Shown here in pieces: positions 1-8,926 of a stretch of DNA of 64,000 bases. The notes beneath the pieces were generated by a model, which saw only the letters and a list, made by a program, of their open reading frames with translations, ran no database searches and had not been told where the DNA came from. Numbering within the stretch: position 1 is the stretch's first letter; each line of letters opens with the position of its first letter. A program made the position numbers and the translations under genes. The DNA lies in the NCBI RefSeq assembly GCF_003860125.1, contig NZ_RQYL01000006.1, forward strand, positions 1 through 64,000, read 5' to 3'. Source of the stretch: Fretibacterium sp. OH1220_COT-178 (GTDB taxonomy: Bacteria > Synergistota > Synergistia > Synergistales > Aminobacteriaceae).

Positions 1-83
1 GCCCTGATCGCCCCCAGCGACTTTCTGCGTGTCACATCGCCGAAGGACCGCCTTCCACGAGGCGTGAGCCTCGTGGGGTGTGT

Positions 84-240
84 CGGTACGGCAAGCCGTA
101 TAAGCAGACCGCCAACGAGCGGGAGCGAGTTGAGCGGGTCGCTTAGTTTTTTTATCAGACCTTCGGTCCGCTTACGTCGCCCCGTGTCTAAGCGACCAAC
201 GCAGCTCGTTGCACTCGCTGGTTGTCCGCTTATGCCGCGA
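84..240. repeat. Intergenic mosaic of short repeat modules
   Basis: No convincing gene lies in positions 1-646. Positions 84-100 (CGGTACGGCAAGCCGTA), 104-119 (GCAGACCGCCAACGAG) and 159-172 (ACCTTCGGTCCGCT) all recur at 29409-29614, with the first and third inverted there. The stretch also contains TAAGC-type ends and a T7 run near 147. Repeat character is seen directly; mobility is not shown. Confidence 0.6.
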
Positions 241-371
241 GGGCGACGCCTGCGGACGTTTGGTTCCACAACGTGAATCTGTTCCTGGGTTCGGTCCCGT
301 CCGGCGTCGCCGGACGGGACCGAAGCTTTGGGGCCATGCGATGCCTCCCTATTTTCCATGGCTCATTTTGC

Positions 372-401
372 TTGGCAAGAAAACAAGGAATCTGCTATAC
401 T
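372..401 (+). promoter_or_regulatory. Candidate sigma-70 promoter of the peptide transporter operon
   Basis: TTGGCA at 372-377 and TATACT at 396-401 are separated by 18 bp, with an extended -10 TGC before the hexamer. It would give a leader of about 240 nt ahead of the first binding-protein gene. A second AT-rich stretch near 615-632 could hold another start. Confidence 0.5.
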
Positions 402-646
402 CTTACCGCGATTCTGGTATCGATCGGCTGTGTTTTTATGTGTCAATCCATCGGGAGGCGTTTTTTCGTTCGGTCCGTCCCGTCCCGAGGCACCGCCGAT
501 TCAATCAGTACCTTCCTGAAAGTTCCGGATTGGATTCAGAATAGGTTTTTCGAGCGTTGCCGATGGCCTGCCGTCCGTTTTGCGGCTTGGCGGGGCCTTG
601 GGTGCAACGGTGTCACAATATTTATATTTTGAAAGGTGATGAGGGT

Positions 647-2167
647 ATGCAGCGGTGGAAAAAGGTATGTGGGGTTTTGTTTGCCTCGGCGGTTCTGCTG
701 ACCGCAGGGGCGGGGCTTGCCGGGGCGGAGACCGTCCTGAGGGTGGCTTTGTTGTCGGATATCAGCGGCCTGGACCCGCACAAGATTACGGACGTCTACT
801 CGGGCACGGTGCTGAGGCAGGTCTACAACGCCCTGATCCAGCCGGACGCCAACATGGAGTTCAAGGGGGATCTGGCGGAGTCCTGGGAGAACCCGGACGA
901 CCTCACGTGGATCTTCCACCTGCGCAAGGGCGTCCTGTTCCATAACGGCGAGGAGTTCACCGCCGACGACGTCAAGTTCACCTTCGACCGCATGCTGGAC
1001 CCTGCGACGGCATCCCCCGGGGTGACGCACATCCGGGAGATCGAGAAGGTCGAGGTCGTGGACAGATACACCGTGAAGATCGTGACGAAGACCCCCTTCG
1101 CGCCCCTGCTCTCCAGCCTCGGCCGCTACGAGATGTGCATGCTGAACGAGAAGGCCGTCAAGGAGGCGGGGGAGGAGTACAACAAGAAGCCCGTCGGCAC
1201 GGGGCCGTTCATGCTGGACATCTGGCGCCCCGGCGATCGGGTCGAGGTGAAAAAGTTCGATAAATACTTCGAGGGCGAGCCCAAGGTGGACCGGATCGTC
1301 TTCCGGGGCATCCCCGAGGACGCCACGCGGGTCATCGAGCTGGAGTCGGGCGGCGTGGATCTCTGCATCGATTTCCCCGCGCAGGATTTCGACCGCCTTC
1401 AGTCCGAGGGCAAGTTCACGGTCTACGAGAAGCCGTCGGTGCCCTCGAACTACTACGCCTTCAACGTGGAGGCCACGCCCTTCCAGGACAAGCGGGTGCG
1501 CCAGGCTCTGAACTACGCCGTGGACGTGGACGTCATCATCGACTCGATCTACTTCGGAAAGGCCGTGAAGAGCCGCGGACCGATGTCCGAGCGGGTCTGG
1601 GGCTTCGACGAGACGCTTCCCGAGGATCCGTACCCCTATGACGTCGAGAAGGCCAAGGCGCTCCTCGCCGAGGCGGGATATCCCAACGGCTTCAAAATGA
1701 AGCTCTATGCCAGCACTCAGACGGCCTCCCGCTCCACGGCGGAGCTGTTCCAGGGATTCTTCGCCGAAGTCGGCATCGAGGCGGAGGTCGTGTCCCTGGA
1801 GTGGGGCGCGTATCTGGCCGAGACCCGCAAGGGCGTCGACGGCATGTTCACCCTGGGCTGGAGCGGGACGGGCGACGCCGACGGCGCACTGACGTACCTC
1901 TACGATTCCAAGAACATCGGCTCCTCGAACCGCGCCCGCTGGAACGATCCCAAGTTCGACGAATTCCTGGCCGAGGGGCGCCGGACGCTGGACCCCGAGA
2001 AGCGCAAGGCGGTCTACAAGGAGGCTCAGCGCTACTTCAACGAGGAGGTCCCCATCGTCCTGATGCTCTCCCGTAAGAATCTGTGTGCGTCGAGCCCGAA
2101 GGTCAAGGGGTTCGAGATCTACCCCAACAACGTCTACAGGCTGTTCAACGTATCCCTGGAGAAGTAG
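647..2167 (+). CDS. dppA: Peptide ABC transporter substrate-binding protein (family 5), first copy
   Basis: 506-residue periplasmic binding protein of the SBP_bac_5 (DppA/OppA) family that captures di- or oligopeptides for the permease encoded downstream. An N-terminal signal peptide (basic MQRWKK, hydrophobic core, AGA cleavage near residue 27) is visible and has no lipobox cysteine, so the mature protein is expected to be soluble in the periplasm. The family core GVLFHNGEEFTADDVKF lies near residue 100. The ATG at 647 was chosen over an upstream frame because it begins the signal peptide and follows a purine-rich GAAAGGTGATGAGG. It is a close paralogue of the gene at 3324. Ligand specificity cannot be read from sequence. 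Confidence 0.93.
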   Translation: MQRWKKVCGVLFASAVLLTAGAGLAGAETVLRVALLSDISGLDPHKITDVYSGTVLRQVYNALIQPDANMEFKGDLAESWENPDDLTWIFHLRKGVLFHNGEEFTADDVKFTFDRMLDPATASPGVTHIREIEKVEVVDRYTVKIVTKTPFAPLLSSLGRYEMCMLNEKAVKEAGEEYNKKPVGTGPFMLDIWRPGDRVEVKKFDKYFEGEPKVDRIVFRGIPEDATRVIELESGGVDLCIDFPAQDFDRLQSEGKFTVYEKPSVPSNYYAFNVEATPFQDKRVRQALNYAVDVDVIIDSIYFGKAVKSRGPMSERVWGFDETLPEDPYPYDVEKAKALLAEAGYPNGFKMKLYASTQTASRSTAELFQGFFAEVGIEAEVVSLEWGAYLAETRKGVDGMFTLGWSGTGDADGALTYLYDSKNIGSSNRARWNDPKFDEFLAEGRRTLDPEKRKAVYKEAQRYFNEEVPIVLMLSRKNLCASSPKVKGFEIYPNNVYRLFNVSLEK

Positions 2168-2201
2168 GGAGCTCGACGTTCTCGATAGAAAAAGGCGAAA
2201 A

Positions 2202-2287
2202 GGCCCCGAACCTCCTCCCGGTCCCGGTGTCTGGAGCCCGAAAAGGGCTGTGGGATGCCGCGGGGGCGAGGTCGGGGCCCTTCTTTG
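2202..2287 (+). terminator. Long-stem hairpin after the first binding-protein gene
   Basis: GGCCCCGAACCTC at 2202-2214 pairs with GAGGTCGGGGCC at 2268-2279, followed by CTTCTTT. An inner hairpin (GAGCCC/GGGCT) sits in the loop. It probably acts as a partial terminator or 3' stabiliser that raises binding-protein mRNA over distal genes; the large loop makes full termination uncertain. Confidence 0.5.
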
Positions 2288-2331
2288 GAACCCGATTGCC
2301 GTTTGCGGCGAGTGAGGGGGAATTGCGGGAA

Positions 2332-3297
2332 ATGGATACGGACAAAACGGAGGAAATGCGTCTCGATCTCTCGTCGGGCGTCTCCTTCGAACGGTACGTC
2401 GAGCTCTGGGACGAGGAGTCCGGGCGCATTTTGCTGGAACAGGCCCGGACCCCGAGGGAGTCCGCGGTTTTCGGGGAGGCGGTCGGGAAGTTTGCGGGGT
2501 CGATCGTCTTGGCCGTGTTCTCCAAGGTGGGGTGTCCCGATTGCCTGTTTCTGGCGCCGTTTCTGAAGCGCATGGAGGACAGGAACCCGAGAATCCGCGT
2601 CGTCTTCTTCAGGAGAGAGGACCATTTGAAACTGGTGCTTGCCGCCACCGGGGTCACGCGTGTTCCCACGGTGCTGCCCTTTACGAACGGCGGAGTGCTC
2701 CTGAAGGGGGCCTTCGTCGGGCACCCGAGGCGGGTCGACGAGGATTGGGAGGCCGCCGGGGACGCTTCGTCCAGGAGGGCGGTCACGCAGGCCTATCGAT
2801 CGGGGGAGGCGTATGGGCCCGATTTGGAGAAGGAGCTTCTGGCCCTGCTGCAAAGCGATAGTCCTTTTGGCCGGGCTGGGGAGGGGGTTCGGAGCGCGTC
2901 GTTGGGATTCTCGTCTCAAATTGTGTATCTCCCCTATCCGGACCCCCGACGTGCGGCCGATTTTTACGAACGCCATCTGAAGCTCGAGCTTCTGCAGGCC
3001 AGCGAGACCCTGCGCCTTTACCGCGTTTCGGACAGCTCTTTGCTGGGGATCGTCCGGGGGCCTAGGGCCGAATGGGGGCGGAGCGACGCCTCGGTGGAGC
3101 ATCCGGATTCGGTGGCGGTCACGTTGGTGACCGACGACGCGATCGGCTGGCACGATTCCCTGAGGGCCCAGGGAGTTCCGGTGGGAGATTATGCGTTCAT
3201 GTATCAGGAGAAAGTCCCCTTTCGGCGTTTTCTGATCAACGATCCGGAGGGGTATACCCTGGAGGTTCGGCAGTTCGTGGATGCGGGACCTTCGTAA
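2332..3297 (+). CDS. Thioredoxin-like / VOC (glyoxalase-fold) fusion protein
   Basis: 321 residues with two recognisable halves. Residues about 45-150 are thioredoxin-like: a beta strand (SIVLAVFSKV) leads into a CPDC active-site pair at Cys68/Cys71, and a cis-Pro-like RVPTVLPF follows. Residues about 195-320 look like one VOC-superfamily module (IVYLPYPDPRRAADFYERH at its start and FLINDPEGYTLEVRQF at its end), the fold of glyoxalase I and related metalloenzymes. No signal peptide is visible, so a cytoplasmic location is expected. It lies between two paralogous peptide-binding protein genes and 26 nt upstream of the second. The ATG at 2332 follows a weak GGGGG/GCGGGAA. A role in thiol or peroxide chemistry is inference; the fusion is unusual. 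Confidence 0.75.
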   Translation: MDTDKTEEMRLDLSSGVSFERYVELWDEESGRILLEQARTPRESAVFGEAVGKFAGSIVLAVFSKVGCPDCLFLAPFLKRMEDRNPRIRVVFFRREDHLKLVLAATGVTRVPTVLPFTNGGVLLKGAFVGHPRRVDEDWEAAGDASSRRAVTQAYRSGEAYGPDLEKELLALLQSDSPFGRAGEGVRSASLGFSSQIVYLPYPDPRRAADFYERHLKLELLQASETLRLYRVSDSSLLGIVRGPRAEWGRSDASVEHPDSVAVTLVTDDAIGWHDSLRAQGVPVGDYAFMYQEKVPFRRFLINDPEGYTLEVRQFVDAGPS

Positions 3298-3323
3298 ACT
3301 CGAGCGGGAAAGGAAGGGTTTCG

Positions 3324-4838
3324 ATGCGAATTTTGCGAGGGGCGGTTTGTTTGTGCACGGTCGTTGCCTGGGCGGCGTTCGCGGGGGCGGCGTCCGCGGA
3401 GGTGGTGCTGAGGGTGGCGCAGATGTCCGACATCAGCACCCTGGATCCTCACAAAGCGGCGGACGCGTATTCGGCCAACGTCATGAGGCAGGTTTACAAC
3501 GCGCTGGTGCAGCCGGACCCGAACATGGAGTTCAAGGGCGACCTGGCGGAATCCTGGGAGAATCCGGATGACCTCACCTGGCTCTTCCATCTGCGCAAAG
3601 GCGTGCTGTTCCACAACGGCGAGGAGTTCACCGCCGACGACGTGAAATTCACCCTGGAGCGGATGCTGGACCCCAAGACGGCCTCTCCCGGCGTGACCCA
3701 TATCCGGGAGGTCGACAAGGTCGAGGTTGTGGACAGGTACACCGTCAGGATCGTGACGAAGGCTCCCTATGCGCCTCTGATATCGAACCTGGGCCGCTAC
3801 GAGATGTGCATGCTGAACGAGAAGGCGGTCCGGGAGGCCGGGGAGGACTACGGCAGGCATCCCGTCGGCACGGGGCCGTTCATGCTGGACGTCTGGCGTC
3901 CGGGGGATCGGGTGGAGCTGAAGAAGTTCGACAAGTACTTCGAGGGGATGCCGAAGGTCGATCGAATGGTCTTCCGCGGCATTCCGGAGGAGGCCACCCG
4001 GGTCATCGAGCTGGAGTCCGGCGGTGTGGACATCTGCATCGACCTCCCGGCTCAGGATTACGCCCGGATCAAGGCCGAGGGCAGGTTCAAGGTCTACGAG
4101 AAGCCGAGCATCACCTCGAACTACTACGCGTTCAACGCGCAGGCGACGCCCTTCCAGGACAAGCGGGTGCGCCAGGCGCTGAACTATGCCGTGGACGTCG
4201 ATGCGCTGATCGATGCCATCTATTTCGGCATGGCGGTGAAGAGCCGCGGTCCCATGACCGAGCAGATCTGGGGCTTCGACGAGACGCTCCCCGAGGACCC
4301 GTATCCCTACGACGTGGAGAAGGCCAAGGCGCTCCTCGTGGAGGCGGGCTACCCCAACGGCTTCAAGACGAAGCTTTATTCCAGCACGCAGAGCCAGTCC
4401 CGAGCGACTGCGGAGCAGTTTCAGGCCTTTTTCGCCGAGGTGGGAATCGAGGCGGAGGTCGTGTCCCTGGAGTGGGGCGCGTATCTGGCCGAGACCCGCA
4501 AAGGGGTGGACGGCATGTTCACCCTGGGCTGGAGCGGAACGGGCGACGCGGACGGCGCGCTCTCCTACCTTTACGATTCCAAGAACATCGGTTCCTCGAA
4601 CCGCGCCCATTGGGCCGATTCCAAGTTCGACGAGCTGATGGCCGAGGGGCGCCGGACGCTGGACCCCGAGAAGCGCAAGGCCATATACCGAGAGGCCCAG
4701 CGCTACTTCAACGAGGAGGTGCCCATCGTCCTGATGCACTCCCGAAAGCTCCTGTGCGGTTCCAGCCCGAAGGTCAACGGGTTTGAGATCTATCCCAACC
4801 AGGTCTACCGCCTGTTCAACGTTTCCATGGAGCCCTAG
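3324..4838 (+). CDS. dppA: Peptide ABC transporter substrate-binding protein (family 5), second copy
   Basis: 504-residue paralogue of the protein at 647-2167, near-identical over long stretches such as NGEEFTADDVKF and MFTLGWSGTGDADGAL, with small differences in the likely ligand-contact half. The signal peptide (MRILRGAVCLCTVVAWAAF, cleavage near AGAASA) contains a Cys, but not in a convincing lipobox. The start at 3324 is set by GGAAAGGAAGGG upstream and by the signal peptide. It directly precedes the permease genes, so it is the most likely cognate binding protein; the first copy may broaden the peptide range. Confidence 0.93.
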   Translation: MRILRGAVCLCTVVAWAAFAGAASAEVVLRVAQMSDISTLDPHKAADAYSANVMRQVYNALVQPDPNMEFKGDLAESWENPDDLTWLFHLRKGVLFHNGEEFTADDVKFTLERMLDPKTASPGVTHIREVDKVEVVDRYTVRIVTKAPYAPLISNLGRYEMCMLNEKAVREAGEDYGRHPVGTGPFMLDVWRPGDRVELKKFDKYFEGMPKVDRMVFRGIPEEATRVIELESGGVDICIDLPAQDYARIKAEGRFKVYEKPSITSNYYAFNAQATPFQDKRVRQALNYAVDVDALIDAIYFGMAVKSRGPMTEQIWGFDETLPEDPYPYDVEKAKALLVEAGYPNGFKTKLYSSTQSQSRATAEQFQAFFAEVGIEAEVVSLEWGAYLAETRKGVDGMFTLGWSGTGDADGALSYLYDSKNIGSSNRAHWADSKFDELMAEGRRTLDPEKRKAIYREAQRYFNEEVPIVLMHSRKLLCGSSPKVNGFEIYPNQVYRLFNVSMEP

Positions 4839-4918
4839 GGGAAAACCCGGCCACCGGCGATTGGCGTTCCTCCATCCCGTTCGGACCCCGGATCCGAGTA
4901 CGGTCCGTCCGACAGAGC

Positions 4919-4975
4919 CGCAGGGGGCGTCGGCCCAACTTCGGGATTTCCCGGGTCCGGCCCCTGCGTTTGATT
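4919..4975 (+). terminator. Terminator-like hairpin between binding protein and permease
   Basis: CGCAGGGG at 4919-4926 pairs with CCCCTGCG at 4961-4968, followed by TTTGATT. Inner GGCCC/GGGTCC pairing extends it. The position, after a highly expressed binding-protein gene and before dppB, suits partial termination. Confidence 0.5.
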
Positions 4976-4996
4976 CCTAAAGGGAGAAGCGAGCAC

Positions 4997-5929
4997 ATGC
5001 TGCGTTATATTTCGAGGCGAATTTTGTTTCTGATACCGGTGTTGATCGGGGTCTCACTCCTGATCTTCTCGATCATTCACCTTGCCCCCGGCGATCCCGC
5101 CGAGACCATGCTGGGGCCGAGCGCGACGGCGCAGGACCTCGAGGAGCTGCGGGCTCAGCTCGGCCTGAACGAACCCCTGACGGTCCAGTACCTGTCCTTT
5201 ATGGCCCGAGCGGTGCGCGGGGATTTCGGCCGCTCGATCCGCACCAACAACCCCGTGCTGGAGGAGATCGTCGACCGGTTCAAGCCCACGCTCGAACTGG
5301 CCTCCTGGAGCATGTTGCTGGCGGTAGCGATGGGCATTCCCCTGGGCATCGCCGCGGCCCTTCGGCAGAACACCTGGATCGACACCCTCTGCAACTTCGT
5401 GGCCCTTCTGGGCTTCTCGCTGCCGGGCTTCTGGCTGGGGCTGATGCTGATGCTGACGTTCTCCATCATGCTCCCGGTGCTGCCGTCCTCCGGGTACGGG
5501 TCCTGGAAACAGCTCATCATGCCGACGATCGTCTTGGGCACGAACACCATGGCGGTCATCGCGCGCATGACGCGTTCGAGCATGCTGGAGGTCATCCGCC
5601 AGGACTACGTCCGGACGGCGAAGGCCAAGGGACTGGCCTGGCGGCTCATCCTGTCGCGCCACATCCTCAGCAACGTGCTGATCCCCGTCGTGACGGTCGC
5701 AGGGCTCTACTTCGGCAACATGCTGGGCGGGGTCGTGATCACGGAGACGATCTTCTCGATCCCCGGGGTGGGGCGGCTGATCATCGACGCGATCCGCTTC
5801 CACGACTACCCCGTCGTCCAGGGGGGCGTCCTGTTTTTCGCGTTCTGTCTGAGCCTCGTCAACCTCGGGGTCGATCTGATCTACGCCCTGCTGGACCCCA
5901 GGATCAAGGCCCAGTACCGGGCGGGCTAG
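4997..5929 (+). CDS. dppB: Peptide ABC transporter permease DppB
   Basis: 310-residue inner-membrane permease of the DppB/OppB family. It starts with the characteristic MLRYISRRILFLIPVLIGVS membrane segment and the LAPGDPAE loop, has about six transmembrane helices, and carries the cytoplasmic EAA loop (DYVRTAKAKGLAWRLILSRH) that contacts the ATPases. The ATG at 4997 follows GGGAGAAGCG and gives the family-standard N-terminus, so the ATG nine codons earlier was rejected. The dppC gene begins 15 nt after the stop, consistent with one operon. Confidence 0.95.
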   Translation: MLRYISRRILFLIPVLIGVSLLIFSIIHLAPGDPAETMLGPSATAQDLEELRAQLGLNEPLTVQYLSFMARAVRGDFGRSIRTNNPVLEEIVDRFKPTLELASWSMLLAVAMGIPLGIAAALRQNTWIDTLCNFVALLGFSLPGFWLGLMLMLTFSIMLPVLPSSGYGSWKQLIMPTIVLGTNTMAVIARMTRSSMLEVIRQDYVRTAKAKGLAWRLILSRHILSNVLIPVVTVAGLYFGNMLGGVVITETIFSIPGVGRLIIDAIRFHDYPVVQGGVLFFAFCLSLVNLGVDLIYALLDPRIKAQYRAG

Positions 5930-5944
5930 GAGGTGCTGTGAACC

Positions 5945-6832
5945 ATGGGAAACGTTCAAACGGCCTCTCCGGGCCGCGTTCGGGAGAGCCGGCAGAGCCG
6001 GCTGGGCGAGCTGTGGCGCCGTCTCCGCAGCAACAAGGGGGCCGTGCTGGGCCTCGTCGTCATCCTTTTGCTGACCTTGATGGCGATCTTCGCGCCCTAT
6101 CTGGCGCCGTACGATCCCAATAAGATGAACTCCGGCCCGAGGCTGGCCCCGCCCTCCTGGAAACATCCGCTCGGGACCGACAACTTCGGCCGCGACCAGC
6201 TCAGCCGGATCATCTATGGAGCGCGGATATCCCTCTACGTCGGTTTCATCGCGGTGGGGATCGGGGCTTTCTTCGGCGGCTTCATAGGGGCCGTCGTGGG
6301 CTACTATGGGGGCCGAATCGACAACCTCCTGATGCGGCTGATGGACGTTCTGCTCGCGGTTCCGCAGATCATCCTGGCGATCGCCATCGTCGGGGCGCTG
6401 GGGGCCAACCTGCTGAACCTGATGATCGCGGTGGGCGTCAGCCAGATCCCGCGCTATGCGCGCATCGTCCGCGCCTCCGCGCTGTCGGTGCGCGGCCAGG
6501 AGTTCGTGGAGGCGGCCCGCGCCATCGGGGCCAGCGACCTCCGAATCATCACGGAGAACATCCTGCCCAACTGCATGGCCCCGATCATCGTTCAGAGCAC
6601 CCTGGGCGTGGCCGCGGCGATCCTCTCCGCAGCCGCCCTGAGCTTCCTGGGGCTCGGCATACAGCCCCCGACGGCGGAGTGGGGGTCCATGCTCAGTCTG
6701 GGGCGGCAGTACATGCGCAACGCGCCGCACCTCACCTTTTTCCCGGGACTGGTCATCGCCATGGTCGTCCTGGCCCTGAATCTCTTCGGGGACGGGCTGC
6801 GCGACGCCCTCGACCCCCGGCTGCGCCAGTGA
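5945..6832 (+). CDS. dppC: Peptide ABC transporter permease DppC
   Basis: 295-residue partner permease. The N-terminal cytoplasmic leader, first helix and LAPYDPNKMN motif are typical of OppC/DppC N-terminal domains, followed by HPLGTDNFGRDQLSRI at about residue 75. The EAA loop (EFVEAARAIGASDLRIITEN) is intact. AGGAGGTG lies 8 nt before the start. It forms the translocation pore with DppB; the ATPase genes follow after 13 nt. Confidence 0.95.
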   Translation: MGNVQTASPGRVRESRQSRLGELWRRLRSNKGAVLGLVVILLLTLMAIFAPYLAPYDPNKMNSGPRLAPPSWKHPLGTDNFGRDQLSRIIYGARISLYVGFIAVGIGAFFGGFIGAVVGYYGGRIDNLLMRLMDVLLAVPQIILAIAIVGALGANLLNLMIAVGVSQIPRYARIVRASALSVRGQEFVEAARAIGASDLRIITENILPNCMAPIIVQSTLGVAAAILSAAALSFLGLGIQPPTAEWGSMLSLGRQYMRNAPHLTFFPGLVIAMVVLALNLFGDGLRDALDPRLRQ

Positions 6833-6845
6833 GGAGGGCTTTCGG

Positions 6846-7820
6846 ATGTGCGCTTTGCTGAACGTGAAAGATCTGCGTGTGAAATACCGAACGTTCGAGG
6901 GGACCGTGCACGCCGTAAACGGCGTCAGCTTCGAGATCGGCGAGAAGGAAACCCTGGGGTTGGTCGGGGAGAGCGGTGCGGGCAAGACCACGACGGCCCT
7001 CTCGCTGATGCGCCTGATCCCGTCCCCTCCCGGCATCGTCGAGAGCGGCGAGATCTTCTTCGACGGACGTGCGCTCCATTCGCTCCCCGAGGAGGACATG
7101 AAGCAGGTGCGGGGCAACCAGATCTCCATGATCTTCCAGGACCCCATGACCTCGCTCAACCCCGTGCTCACCGTGGGGCTCCAGATTGCGGAGGTGATCG
7201 CGGCCCATCAGCGCGTCGGTGCGGCCGAGGCCATGAAGCGGGCCGAGGCCCTGATGGAGAAGGTCCAGATCCCGGGCGCCCGAAGCCGCGAGTACCCCCA
7301 CGAGTTCAGCGGGGGGATGCGCCAGCGCATCGGCATCGCCATGGCCCTGGCCTGCAACCCCCGTCTGATCATCGCGGACGAGCCCACGACGGCCCTCGAC
7401 GTGACCGTGCAGGCGCAGGTCATCGAGCTGATCCGCGAGCTCCGCGACGAGATGTCGACGGCCATGATGCTGATCACCCACGACCTCGGCGTCGTCGGGG
7501 AGGTGTGCGATCACGTCGCGGTCATGTACGCGGGGGAGATCGTCGAGAAGGGGGAGCTGGAACAGATCTTCGATCGCCCCAAGCATCCCTACACCCGGGG
7601 TCTGTTCCAGTGCATCCCCGACATCGAGGAGGAGAACTCGGTCATTCGGCCCATCCTCGGCCTGATGCCGGACCCGTTCAACCTGCCCTCGGGGTGCCCC
7701 TTCCATCCGCGGTGTCCCGAGTGCCTCGAGGTCTGCCGCACGGTCCCGCCGCCCTCTTGCGAACGGGACGGACATTTCGTCCTCTGTCATCTCCATGCCG
7801 AAGGGGGGACTCGCGGATGA
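6846..7820 (+). CDS. dppD: Peptide ABC transporter ATP-binding protein DppD
   Basis: 324-residue ATPase. Walker A GESGAGKTT lies near residue 40, the Q-loop at IFQDPMTSLNP, the signature FSGGMRQR near residue 154, and Walker B LIIADEPTTALD after it. The C-terminal oligopeptide-transporter extension with its Cys-rich GCPFHPRCPECLEVC is present. The stop overlaps the next start (ATGA), indicating translational coupling with dppF. All catalytic motifs are canonical. Confidence 0.95.
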   Translation: MCALLNVKDLRVKYRTFEGTVHAVNGVSFEIGEKETLGLVGESGAGKTTTALSLMRLIPSPPGIVESGEIFFDGRALHSLPEEDMKQVRGNQISMIFQDPMTSLNPVLTVGLQIAEVIAAHQRVGAAEAMKRAEALMEKVQIPGARSREYPHEFSGGMRQRIGIAMALACNPRLIIADEPTTALDVTVQAQVIELIRELRDEMSTAMMLITHDLGVVGEVCDHVAVMYAGEIVEKGELEQIFDRPKHPYTRGLFQCIPDIEEENSVIRPILGLMPDPFNLPSGCPFHPRCPECLEVCRTVPPPSCERDGHFVLCHLHAEGGTRG

Positions 7821-8764
7821 GCGAGCCGTTGCTGGTCGTACGCGACCTGAAGAAGTATTTCAAGGTGGCGGGGGGGACCGTTCACGCCGTGGACGGGGTG
7901 TCCTTCTCGCTGAACGAGGGCGAGACCCTGGGGCTGGTGGGGGAGTCCGGGTGCGGCAAGTCGACGACTGGCCGCGTCATCGTCCGCCTGACCGAGGCGA
8001 CGTCGGGTTCCGTGGTCTACAAGGGCAAGGATGTGCTGGCGCTTAAAGGCGCGGAGATGACGGCCATGCGCAGGGAGATGCAGATCATCTTCCAGGACCC
8101 GTTCTCCTCGCTCGATCCCCGCAAGACGCTGGGGGATACGATCGGAAAGCCGCTCTACATCCACAGGGTCGGGACCCGGGCGGAGCGGGAGCGGCGGGTG
8201 GAGGAGCTCATGGATTTCGTCGGCCTGAGCTCCAGGCTCTACAACAAGTACCCTCACGAGCTGGACGGCGGACGGCGCCAGCGCGTCGGCATCGCCAGGG
8301 CCCTGGCTCTGAATCCCAGCTTCATCGTGTGCGACGAGCCGGTGTCCGCGCTCGACGTCTCGATTCAGGCCCAGATCCTGAACCTCCTGAGCGAGCTTCA
8401 GGAGCGTCTGAGGCTGGCCTATCTTTTCGTGTCCCACGACCTCTCGGTGATCCGGCACCTCAGCGACCGCGTGGCGGTCATGTACCTGGGGAAGATCGTC
8501 GAGCTGGCCGCGACCCGCGATCTCTTCGTCAGCACCCTGCACCCCTACTCCCAGGCCCTTCTGTCCGCGGTGCCCATCCCCCGCTTGCGGCGGTCGCGGG
8601 AAAGGATTATCCTTACGGGTGGGGTTCCGAGCCCGATCGACCCGCCGTCGGGGTGCCGGTTCCGAACGCGCTGCCGGTACGCCTTCCCGCTCTGTGCGGA
8701 ACAGGAACCCCCTCTGACGGACCGCGGCGGAGGCCACTTCGTCGCGTGTCACCTGGACGCCTGA
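7817..8764 (+). CDS. dppF: Peptide ABC transporter ATP-binding protein DppF
   Basis: 315-residue second ATPase of the transporter. Walker A GESGCGKSTT, IFQDPFSSLDP Q-loop, Walker B FIVCDEPVSALD and H-loop SHDLSVIRHL are intact. The signature reads LDGGRRQR rather than LSGGxxQR, a Ser-to-Asp variant in the motif that contacts the opposing ATP. The C-terminal extension has the expected CRFRTRCRYAFPLC cluster. The ATG at 7817 overlaps the dppD stop. With DppD it forms the heterodimeric motor. Confidence 0.94.
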   Translation: MSEPLLVVRDLKKYFKVAGGTVHAVDGVSFSLNEGETLGLVGESGCGKSTTGRVIVRLTEATSGSVVYKGKDVLALKGAEMTAMRREMQIIFQDPFSSLDPRKTLGDTIGKPLYIHRVGTRAERERRVEELMDFVGLSSRLYNKYPHELDGGRRQRVGIARALALNPSFIVCDEPVSALDVSIQAQILNLLSELQERLRLAYLFVSHDLSVIRHLSDRVAVMYLGKIVELAATRDLFVSTLHPYSQALLSAVPIPRLRRSRERIILTGGVPSPIDPPSGCRFRTRCRYAFPLCAEQEPPLTDRGGGHFVACHLDA

Positions 8765-8857
8765 GGGTGCGAGACCGGACGCGATTGACCGCAATCCCGT
8801 CCCTCTCGAATTGTGTGCCGGGCGGAGGGGGTTCCCTCCCGCCCGGGGATGGTTCGG

Positions 8858-8893
8858 AGCGCCCCAAGCCCTCTCGGGGCGCTTCCGCCTTTC
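8858..8893 (+). terminator. Terminator of the peptide transporter operon
   Basis: AGCGCCCC at 8858-8865 pairs with GGGGCGCT at 8876-8883, followed by TTCCGCCTTT and, further on, ATTTTTG. A second GC-rich hairpin (CCGGGCGGaGGGG with CCCtCCCGCCCGG, 8818-8846) lies just upstream. The T-rich tract is imperfect, so read-through into the next gene is possible. Confidence 0.55.
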
Positions 8894-8926
8894 GTGCGAC
8901 ATTTTTGTTTGAAAAGGGGACATCAG

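Noticed and set aside
8245-8310. Variant LDGGRRQR signature in DppF as evidence of a dead ATPase
   Set aside because: All other ATPase motifs are intact, and as I recall this Asp variant is common in the DppF subfamily, so loss of function is not supported.
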